Shown in pieces: positions 1-6,553 of a stretch of 12,246 nucleotides of DNA. The position numbers and the translations under genes are program-made. The stretch is from NCBI GenBank assembly GCA_902803745.1, contig CADCRB010000181.1, positions 1-12,246 of the forward strand, written 5' to 3'. Position 1 is the first letter of the stretch, and each line of letters opens with the position of its first letter. Source of the DNA: an uncultured Lachnospiraceae bacterium. Lineage in GTDB: Bacteria; Bacillota; Clostridia; Lachnospirales; Lachnospiraceae. The notes below the pieces were generated by a model, which saw nothing but the letters and a program-made list of their open reading frames with translations, did not search any database and was not told the DNA's origin.

Positions 1-298
1 TACGTTTAATATAAGGCTCATAATCATCGTAAGTTGAAAGAGGTACCTTTTCCTTATATTCCTCGATGCTGCTGATATGGGCAAAATCATATAGCTTTCC
101 GTATTCCGTATCCTTGTTTTCATCAAGCAGTCTCATCAAAAGCTCTTCGGACATGGATATGGCACGCTTTGAATTGTCATCCATATCGCGAACAGCCTTT
201 CTTCCTCTGTGAATCAGCACCTTGGTGATTGCAAGGTTCATCGCTGTTTCTTTTACTCTTGAGGCTATTTCCCTGATATCCTCAACATGATTTTTCAT
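1..298 (-). CDS. GH3-family (auxin-responsive promoter-like) protein, N-terminal part
   Basis: This is a partial gene running off the left edge; the first 99 residues are visible. I read it by translating the minus strand. After a helical start (MKNHVEDIREIA) comes a stretch with the pattern N-K-D-T-E-Y-G-K-L-Y-D-F, then I-S-S-I-E-E-Y-K, then V-P-L-S-T-Y-D-D-Y-E-P-Y-I-K-R. This is the characteristic opening of GH3 proteins, where a Y-G-x-x-Y-x-F element precedes VPLxxYxDYxxYI. GH3 enzymes belong to the adenylate-forming superfamily; the plant ones join amino acids to acyl acids such as auxin, while bacterial substrates are mostly unknown. The ATP-binding motifs lie outside the window. Of two adjacent ATGs (301 and 298), 298 has the better spacing, 7 nt, to a GAGGA at 306-310. 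It starts 14 nt after the STAS gene stop, so it is probably co-transcribed with the signalling genes. Confidence 0.82.
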   Translation of the reverse strand, partial: MKNHVEDIREIASRVKETAMNLAITKVLIHRGRKAVRDMDDNSKRAISMSEELLMRLLDENKDTEYGKLYDFAHISSIEEYKEKVPLSTYDDYEPYIKR

Positions 299-312
299 CA
301 TCCCGTCCTCTT

Positions 313-630
313 TTATTCAATGTTCACTACATCGGAAAATCCTGTCATTTCAAAAACATCAAATACGTCTTGAGACATATTGTGGATCACCATGCTTCCC
401 TGCTTATCCATAATCTTTTGCGCATTGAGGAACACTCTGAGACCCGCCGACGAGACAAAATCCACCTCTTTAAGGTCAAATTCCAGCTCCCCCACACCTT
501 CAAGATTATTATTGATGAAATCATCAAAATCCCTTGAAGTGTCCACATTGATCTCTCCCTTCAGGGATACCTTAAGCTTGTTTCCATCCCTCTCAGGACT
601 GATCTTAAATTCTTCGTATTCTGCGCCCAT
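313..630 (-). CDS. STAS-domain anti-sigma factor antagonist (SpoIIAA/RsbV-like), second copy
   Basis: This 105-residue protein is a single STAS domain. Such proteins are small cytosolic switches: unphosphorylated they bind a partner kinase (RsbW/SpoIIAB type), phosphorylated they let go, and PP2C phosphatases reset them. The signature is D57-F-V-S-S-A-G-L-R, with the serine pair S60/S61 in the place of the SpoIIAA/RsbV phosphorylation site. A typical STAS C-terminus follows (VFEMTGFSDVV). The start at 630 is secure: an AAAGGAGG sits 7 nt upstream. It lies 50 nt downstream of the phosphatase/kinase fusion gene, which makes that protein its most likely regulator. It is only distantly similar to the other STAS protein of the window (5521-5829), so the two probably have distinct partners. 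I assign the family with confidence; the target is unknown. Confidence 0.93.
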   Translation of the reverse strand: MGAEYEEFKISPERDGNKLKVSLKGEINVDTSRDFDDFINNNLEGVGELEFDLKEVDFVSSAGLRVFLNAQKIMDKQGSMVIHNMSQDVFDVFEMTGFSDVVNIE

Positions 631-680
631 ATCCTGACCTCCTTTGATCGTCTAAACAATCTTCTGTTATTTTAGCATTG

Positions 681-3311
681 CTATGTATAATAAACAACTT
701 TCACAATGAGAAAGAGCATTCCTAACTGAATCCAGGCTGATCTTCGCAGCTCTATAATGCTTTCTTTATACTCATATGTCATTTCATCCATGGTCTTCTT
801 TACAAGATATATCCCAAGGCCACCTTTCTGCCGCTCCTTTGCAGATAACGTAAGGTTGGGATCCTTCGTGTTCAGCGGATTGAATTCTGTCCCGCCATCA
901 ATAAATCTTATTACCACAAATGACCTGTCAGCAGGGATTTCCATTTTGACAGTTATTTCTCCCATACCATCCCCATAAGCATAAAATGCTACATTTCCGA
1001 ATATCTCATCCACTGCCACATCTATCTGACGTCTGATCTTATCGGAACAGTTCAGATCTTTCAGCTCTCCGTTTACGAATCCCATAACAGCTGCCAGATT
1101 TTCAACCTTAGCTTCAACCGTGATCTCCTTGTGCTCTGTCCCTCCTTCCGGAGTTGTCACCTGTGGTCCCAGGTATTCTATGCACATCATTGTCAGATCA
1201 TCAAATTGCTCCGCATCACCCACAAACTTCTTAACCTCACTGTCTACATTGGCAAGTATTTTCTCAACAGGTGCATCTGCTGCGATATTCACCGCTGCAA
1301 GGGTTCTGTCCATTCCAAAGCGCTTCCTGCTCTTGTTTGTAGCCTCCGGTACCCCATCTGTATATACAAAGAGCTTTGATCCGGGCTTCATAACAAGCTC
1401 ATAGTTGGTATATTTCATGTTATCCCTGCCGCCTATAACGAATCCGTGCTTATCTTTTATTATCTCGAAATCACCGTCCGGTTCCTTAAAGATCGGAAAT
1501 TCATGTCCTCCGTTTGACGCCACAAGTCTTCCGGTATTAATTTCAAGAATTGACGCCCATACCGTAACAAACATATTCTCCTTATTATTGGCGCAAATAA
1601 GATTATTGACTTTTTCAAGCACCCTGGCAGGATCCCTGCTTGCGATCAGCTGATTCTGGAGCATACTTTTTGACATCATCATAAACATAGCCGCCGGCAC
1701 ACCCTTACCGGAAACATCAGCTATTACCATTGCAAGATGATTCTCCCCTACAAAGAAGAAATCATAGAAATCTCCTCCCACTTCCTTCGCCGGTGTCATG
1801 GATGCATATATATTGAACTCCGGTCTTTCCGGAAATGCCGGAAAGATATTAGGCAGCATATCTGCCTGGATCTTGGTAGCAAGAACAAGCTCCGTCTTGA
1901 CTCTGGACTTCACGGTCATTTCATCAATTATCTCATCTACATAATCTCTCATCTTTTCAGCCAGAGATTCAAAGCTCTCCGCCAGGACCTGTATCTCATC
2001 CCCGGTCCTGTATTCATCCTGAATTTCAAAGAACATATTGATGCCTTTAAACTCAGTCAGACTTTCCATCATCTTTGTGATCGGAGCTGTTCTCTTTTTC
2101 GTACGGTAACTGACAAGAATAAAGCCAATGGTCATAATAATAAAAACTACGATCACTCCAAATATGGCCGAAAGATAATATGCCCTGTTCTCCTGTTGGA
2201 TCAGATCCCTCGAGTATTCTTCCATATCCACCTGAAGGGTTTGAGCTGAATCCATAACCTCATCCACTGCTACAAAGATAACCTGTGCCCATTTGGACGT
2301 AGGTATCATTCCATACGCGGCGTAGAATTCCTCCCCGTCAACTTTAACCTTCTCTACTCCCTTCTCACCAGACAGTCCCTTATCTATAACAGTCTTAAGC
2401 TCCGGATTAAGACTGTCTCTTATATCCTCCGGATTATCATCATCTATTTTCAGTTCTCCCTTATCTCTGGGAGAATAAAACAGCTGGCCTTCCTTTGTCA
2501 CCAGGATCACAAATCCCGATTCTCCTATATCACGGCCATGCAGGAAATAAGACATACCTTCCATATGGATACAGCCTTCTATAACTGCAACGGCTTTATT
2601 GTCCACATATACCGGAATACTGTATACCAATTCGTCATTTTCGAATAAGGCGCTTTCTTCGCTTGACGCAAAGAAAACGTCCCCTTCATTAAGGGCTCCG
2701 TCAAACCACTCACACTCCCTGGCATCAAAATTAATGGTTTTTCCGTTATCATCTATCTTTTCATCAGCCAGCCTGTCAAAAGCCAGGGTTACTCCATCCA
2801 TAGTGCTTATGTAAATGTCAAGGTAATAATCCATAGCAAGAACTATTTCCTGCATCATAGGTTCAAGGTTAGCCATTCGCTGCATCAATTCATAAGTTTC
2901 GGAGCTGATATTATCATAGCCGTCCGGTGCCAGAAGCAAAAGCTCCGGCGTGCCTTCACTGCTTTTCTTTGGATGAGCGATCTCTCTTGGCTGATAATTC
3001 TGAGGATTACGAACCACATCTTCCACCTGGCTTCTTAAGGCGATCAGATCCTCCTTCGCGATACGGAATTCATCGTCGGTTCTTTCTATGGCAAATTCAT
3101 TTAGAGAATCAAGGTTTTCCTCTGTTATACCCATCATGGCTTTACGCAGTCTGTCCGACAGAAGACTCAACTGTCCCTTCTCTTCCGAAACGGTCATGTT
3201 ATGAAGGCGGATCAGATTATATCCGAAGCCAGCCAGGAAAAATATTCCCATGGCTAAGGCAAATGCTATAAAATAGCGCATCATTTTTCCGGCGATCCCT
3301 TTATTCCTCAT
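681..3311 (-). CDS. Transmembrane Cache-HAMP-PP2C phosphatase fused to an RsbW-like HATPase kinase domain
   Basis: This 876-residue membrane receptor has, in order: a TM helix (about 9-30), a long extracytoplasmic region resembling a double Cache sensor (about 33-355, with G-E-S-G-F-V-I-L and a later YAAYGMIPTSKW element), a second TM helix (about 379-402), HAMP (about 403-461), a SpoIIE/RsbU-type PP2C phosphatase (about 472-713) and a GHKL ATPase domain of RsbW type (about 726-850). The PP2C metal aspartates are all present: EVGGDFYD (510-517), DVSGKGVPAA (532-541), YTDGVPEA (650-657), DDLTMM (704-709). The kinase part keeps the N-box pair E769 and N773, DGG at 805-807 and the glycine loop GGLGIYLVK (830-838). 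It could therefore both phosphorylate and dephosphorylate a STAS partner. ATG 3311 is preferred because GGGGAG (3319-3324) is 7 nt away; it overlaps the previous gene by 11 nt. ATG 3317 is the alternative. The last 25 or so residues, with hydrophobic LGMLFLIVKVV, are unusual for the family. Confidence 0.92.
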   Translation of the reverse strand: MRNKGIAGKMMRYFIAFALAMGIFFLAGFGYNLIRLHNMTVSEEKGQLSLLSDRLRKAMMGITEENLDSLNEFAIERTDDEFRIAKEDLIALRSQVEDVVRNPQNYQPREIAHPKKSSEGTPELLLLAPDGYDNISSETYELMQRMANLEPMMQEIVLAMDYYLDIYISTMDGVTLAFDRLADEKIDDNGKTINFDARECEWFDGALNEGDVFFASSEESALFENDELVYSIPVYVDNKAVAVIEGCIHMEGMSYFLHGRDIGESGFVILVTKEGQLFYSPRDKGELKIDDDNPEDIRDSLNPELKTVIDKGLSGEKGVEKVKVDGEEFYAAYGMIPTSKWAQVIFVAVDEVMDSAQTLQVDMEEYSRDLIQQENRAYYLSAIFGVIVVFIIMTIGFILVSYRTKKRTAPITKMMESLTEFKGINMFFEIQDEYRTGDEIQVLAESFESLAEKMRDYVDEIIDEMTVKSRVKTELVLATKIQADMLPNIFPAFPERPEFNIYASMTPAKEVGGDFYDFFFVGENHLAMVIADVSGKGVPAAMFMMMSKSMLQNQLIASRDPARVLEKVNNLICANNKENMFVTVWASILEINTGRLVASNGGHEFPIFKEPDGDFEIIKDKHGFVIGGRDNMKYTNYELVMKPGSKLFVYTDGVPEATNKSRKRFGMDRTLAAVNIAADAPVEKILANVDSEVKKFVGDAEQFDDLTMMCIEYLGPQVTTPEGGTEHKEITVEAKVENLAAVMGFVNGELKDLNCSDKIRRQIDVAVDEIFGNVAFYAYGDGMGEITVKMEIPADRSFVVIRFIDGGTEFNPLNTKDPNLTLSAKERQKGGLGIYLVKKTMDEMTYEYKESIIELRRSAWIQLGMLFLIVKVVYYT

Positions 3312-5493
3312 CAACATGCTCCCCTGAACTGTTTCCGAAGTATTCGATACACAACATAGTAAGGTCATCAAACTGTTCTGCCGATCCCACATAGCTCCTG
3401 ACTTCTTCAGATACATTTGCCAGTATTTCTTCAGGTTTAAGATCAGCTGCTCCGTTAACCGCCTGAAGCGTGCGCTCCATATCAAATAATTCGCCTGCTT
3501 CATTCATAGCCTCAGGCACCCCGTCCGTATATACAAAGAGTTTCGACCCCGGTTTCATTATTATCTGATACCCGGTATACTGCATTTTCTTTTTACCGCC
3601 TATAATAAAGCCATGCTTGTCTTTTAGTATCTCAAACGGTCTCCCCGGTTCCTTAACGATAGGATACTCGTGACCTGCATTGACTGCCTCCAAAATCCCG
3701 GTTTTAATATCCAGTATTCCAAGCCAGACAGTTACGAACATCCTTTCCCGGTTATTGGAGCAGATCGCGTTATTTATATCTTCCAGGGCCTTTGCCACAT
3801 CTATATTATCAATGAGTCTGTTCTGGATCATAGTCTTGACCATCATCATAAACATAGCTGCGGGCACGCCCTTTCCTGACACATCCGCTATAACTATGGC
3901 AAGCTGGTTATCTCCAACAAAGAAGAAATCATAAAAGTCTCCTCCCACCTCTTTTGCCGGTGTCATGGAAGCATATATATCAAATTCGGTTCTGTCAGGA
4001 AATGCAGGGAACTTGCTTGGCAGCATATCCGTCTGGATACGCTTTGCAAGGGCCAGCTCCGTGTTAACCCTCTCTTTCTCTGAAGTAATGGCAAGCAGTT
4101 CACTGACATAGTCTGTACTCTTTTTCAGGGATTCCTCGAAGTTCTCCGCCAGGATCTGTATCTCGTCTCCGGTTTTATATGACTCATCCATTTCAAAGGA
4201 GATATTGTCTCCTCCAATATTCCTGACACGTTCTGCCATAAGAGCTATCGGCCTGGCTCGTTTTCTGGCTGCTTCACTGACAGCCACGATACCGATTCCC
4301 AAAATGATCAGAAATACAATACCGGCGATAACGCCTGACCTCTTGAACACTTTTTCCTGTTCAAGTATATCCTGACGGGAGATTTTCCTCATATCATCCA
4401 GAAGTGCATTTGTAGGATTCATCACTTCATCAACGGATACAAACATGATCTGTATCCAGCCACAGGATCGCATATATCCATAAGCGGCATAGTATTCCTC
4501 ACCGTCCACTGTAACCTTTGTAACACCTGTTTCTCCGGACAGTCCCTTATTGATAGTTTCCCTGAGCTGCTCATTGACACTGTCTCTTATATCCAGAGAG
4601 AAATCCTCGGCAATCTTTAATTCCCCCGAAGTTCTCGGGGAGCATGCCAGCTGGCCTTTATCACTTATCAACACAGTGAAACCGGATTCCCCCAGATCGC
4701 GATCTTTAAGAAAGCTTCTCAAAAGATCCATTTGAATAGAACCCTCAATAACTGCTACCAGTTCATCATCAACATATACGGGAGCCGCATAGGCAACTTC
4801 ATCGAAATCATATATTAAGCTGTGTATCGGATAAAAGAAAACATTTCCCCTTGCAATAGCACCTGTATACCAATCCTGATCTGAAACATCCAGGGATATG
4901 GGCTTGCCGTCCTCCGTTATCTTTTTTTCCGAGAGCCTGTCCATATCAAGGCAAAGTCCATCCATAGTGGCAACACCTATATCCACGTTAAAGTCGTTTG
5001 ATATCAGAAATTCCTTCAACATAGGCTCCGTATTTGCCAGACGTTCGATCATATCCATTTCGTCAGGGGTAAGGTTCTCATAATCGCCCGGACAGAGAAA
5101 TTGAAGTGCCGGTTTTCCGGCATTCTCGATCAGTGGAGGATAAACAGGTCTTCTTCCAAAATACTCAGGGTGTCGGAAAATATCAGCTACCTGTCTTTGA
5201 AATATTTTCAGATTATGAGCCGCGATCCAGAATTCATCATCCGTTCTGTCTGACGCCCATTTGATCAAGGCTGTTAAGTTCTCCTCCGTTATAGCAGTCA
5301 TCGATTCTTCAGAACGTCCTGCCACAACGCTGAGCTGCGCTTTTTCATCTGCACGGAGCTTTATATGCAGGGTGGACAACTGTATCGCAAACATCGCCAG
5401 ATAGATCACACCCATAACGAGAGCGAAAATAATAAAACTCTTTATTATTTTACCGGCAAATCCCTTTGGGATCAGAGTGCCTTTTCCCTTCAC
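3301..5493 (-). CDS. Transmembrane Cache-HAMP-PP2C (SpoIIE/RsbU-type) phosphatase
   Basis: This 730-residue sensor phosphatase is a paralogue of the downstream gene but ends after the phosphatase domain. It has TM1 (about 14-36), an extracytoplasmic Cache-like region (about 40-358, with G-E-S-G-F-T-V-L and YAAYGYMRSCGW), TM2 (about 387-406), HAMP (about 407-465, containing TGDEIQILAENFE) and a PP2C domain (about 478-718). The metal-binding motifs are intact: EVGGDFYD (515-522), DVSGKGVPAA (537-546), YTDGVPEA (655-662) and DDLTML (709-714). The family dephosphorylates STAS antagonists on receipt of a signal; the partner is most simply the STAS protein encoded just upstream (5521-5829). The start is chosen at GTG 5493, 6 nt after AAGGAG (5500-5505); an in-frame TTG at 5511 would place that Shine-Dalgarno inside the gene. 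The extracytoplasmic ligand cannot be read from sequence; Cache domains often bind small organic acids or amino acids. Confidence 0.93.
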   Translation of the reverse strand: MKGKGTLIPKGFAGKIIKSFIIFALVMGVIYLAMFAIQLSTLHIKLRADEKAQLSVVAGRSEESMTAITEENLTALIKWASDRTDDEFWIAAHNLKIFQRQVADIFRHPEYFGRRPVYPPLIENAGKPALQFLCPGDYENLTPDEMDMIERLANTEPMLKEFLISNDFNVDIGVATMDGLCLDMDRLSEKKITEDGKPISLDVSDQDWYTGAIARGNVFFYPIHSLIYDFDEVAYAAPVYVDDELVAVIEGSIQMDLLRSFLKDRDLGESGFTVLISDKGQLACSPRTSGELKIAEDFSLDIRDSVNEQLRETINKGLSGETGVTKVTVDGEEYYAAYGYMRSCGWIQIMFVSVDEVMNPTNALLDDMRKISRQDILEQEKVFKRSGVIAGIVFLIILGIGIVAVSEAARKRARPIALMAERVRNIGGDNISFEMDESYKTGDEIQILAENFEESLKKSTDYVSELLAITSEKERVNTELALAKRIQTDMLPSKFPAFPDRTEFDIYASMTPAKEVGGDFYDFFFVGDNQLAIVIADVSGKGVPAAMFMMMVKTMIQNRLIDNIDVAKALEDINNAICSNNRERMFVTVWLGILDIKTGILEAVNAGHEYPIVKEPGRPFEILKDKHGFIIGGKKKMQYTGYQIIMKPGSKLFVYTDGVPEAMNEAGELFDMERTLQAVNGAADLKPEEILANVSEEVRSYVGSAEQFDDLTMLCIEYFGNSSGEHVDEE

Positions 5494-5499
5494 TGCATT

Positions 5500-5505
5500 C
5501 TCCTT
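5500..5505 (-). promoter_or_regulatory. Ribosome binding site deciding the GTG start at 5493
   Basis: AAGGAG reads on the minus strand and is followed by 6 nt and then GTG. The in-frame TTG (5511) lies upstream of this site and has no comparable ribosome binding site, and the only nearby ATG is out of frame and meets a stop after two codons. I therefore take GTG as the start of the Cache-HAMP-PP2C gene. Confidence 0.7.
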
Positions 5506-5520
5506 CTGCAAACCTGTGGT

Positions 5521-5829
5521 TTACTCCACCACATCCAGTACTTTATCAAATCCTGTTAATTGGAAAATATTCATTATTGTATTATTTACATGCAGGATTT
5601 TAACATCGGGATATCCGTTATCCTCCATGTACTGCTGGGCCGTAAGCAGACTTCTGAGTCCCGCTGAAGATACATAATCCAGTTTCTCAAAATCCATAGT
5701 GATCTGCCTGACCTCGGGAAGGAGTTTCTCCAGCTCACTCTCAAAAGGCAGTGCGGTTACAGTATCAAGCCTTCCTTCAAGTGCTATAAACAGTTCTCCG
5801 TTTTCAAGCTCCTTTGTGGTATTAAGCAT
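5521..5829 (-). CDS. STAS-domain anti-sigma factor antagonist (SpoIIAA/RsbV-like), first copy
   Basis: This single-domain STAS protein has 102 residues from the ATG at 5829, which has GGAGG at 5838-5842 with an 8-nt spacer; an in-frame TTG at 5844 would include the ribosome binding site in the coding region and is less likely. The phosphorylation-site region is D51-Y-V-S-S-A-G-L-R, with serines S54/S55. The ending NIFQLTGFDKVLDV is also typical of the family. It works as the reversible phospho-switch of a partner-switching module. It lies between the Frd iron-sulfur gene (25 nt gap) and the Cache-HAMP-PP2C gene (27 nt gap), so the nearest candidate phosphatase is the next gene and the nearest candidate kinase is the RsbW-like domain of the gene after that. 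The pairing is inferred from order alone. Confidence 0.93.
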   Translation of the reverse strand: MLNTTKELENGELFIALEGRLDTVTALPFESELEKLLPEVRQITMDFEKLDYVSSAGLRSLLTAQQYMEDNGYPDVKILHVNNTIMNIFQLTGFDKVLDVVE

Positions 5830-5854
5830 CTCTTTGACCTCCAATAATCAGCTC

Positions 5855-6553
5855 TCAAAATGATCTATCTCCATCACCACGTTTTATCGAATTAAGCTTC
5901 TTCATGGAGGCGGTGAATTTTATGCCCATAGGACATATTTTTTCGCAGGCAAGATCGTAGGCACATTCACTTTTAAAATGTTTTTCATAGATTTCTGCGA
6001 TCTCTCCTGCTTTCTGCTCGTTTCTCGCAGCCACCAGATAGCAGTCGTTCGCAAATGGCGCCCCGTAAAACATCCTGCCGTCCGTATACTTCGGACATAC
6101 CTCTATGCAAAGGCCGCATTTCAGGCACTTGGCAGCATTGTAGTCCTGCTGGAAATCCCGGTTCTCCGCGGGAGAGTACTCCCCTATAAAGACATTATTG
6201 TCTGTAAGTATCTCATGCATGGGTCTTTCCACCACAAGGTCATGTATAACGGGAAATTTGCTCAGAGGCCTGAGTGTGATCTCCTCCCCCTCAATATCCC
6301 TTAAAAAAGCCTCACATGCAAGAACAGGCTTATCGTTCACTATCATCGCACATGCACCGCATATGCCCTGAATACAGGAACACTCCCAGTCTATCCTCGT
6401 GGTTTTTTCACCCTTATCATTTCTTATATCATCATTGTAATTAATATAATCCAGAAGTCCCGCCACTGAGTTATCTTCCGGCCCGTTATAGATAAAGCTT
6501 TCCCAATATGGCTCTTTATCACGTGTTTCCCGTCTCAGAATGTTAACTTTCAT
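5855..6553 (-). CDS. frdB: Fumarate reductase/succinate dehydrogenase iron-sulfur subunit
   Basis: This 232-residue protein carries electrons to the flavoprotein subunit. Its N-terminal ferredoxin-like domain holds a [2Fe-2S] site, C60-x4-C65-x2-C68-x11-C80, the same spacing as in E. coli SdhB. The C-terminal domain has CxxCxxCxxxCP (C143, C146, C149, C153) and a second group C197-x5-C203-x3-C207-P, as expected for the [4Fe-4S] and [3Fe-4S] clusters. The length is normal for the family. The ATG at 6553 follows AGGGAG by about 7 nt and overlaps the end of the flavoprotein gene by 11 nt, which indicates translational coupling and a 1:1 complex. No hydrophobic anchor gene (SdhC/FrdC) follows; the next gene is a STAS protein. 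The neighbouring aspartase supports fumarate reduction as the working direction, but the reaction direction is not fixed by sequence. Confidence 0.92.
   Translation of the reverse strand: MKVNILRRETRDKEPYWESFIYNGPEDNSVAGLLDYINYNDDIRNDKGEKTTRIDWECSCIQGICGACAMIVNDKPVLACEAFLRDIEGEEITLRPLSKFPVIHDLVVERPMHEILTDNNVFIGEYSPAENRDFQQDYNAAKCLKCGLCIEVCPKYTDGRMFYGAPFANDCYLVAARNEQKAGEIAEIYEKHFKSECAYDLACEKICPMGIKFTASMKKLNSIKRGDGDRSF

Noticed and set aside
1737..2249. 170-codon open frame on the plus strand
   Set aside because: It is antisense to the HAMP and PP2C domains of a clearly conserved gene and shows no recognisable domain or ribosome binding site.
3312..3503. N-terminal extension of the phosphatase/kinase gene to an ATG at 3503
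   Set aside because: It would overlap the upstream PP2C gene by about 200 bases in another frame, has no family similarity, and adds a non-TM segment before the conserved N-terminus; ATG 3311 has a proper ribosome binding site.
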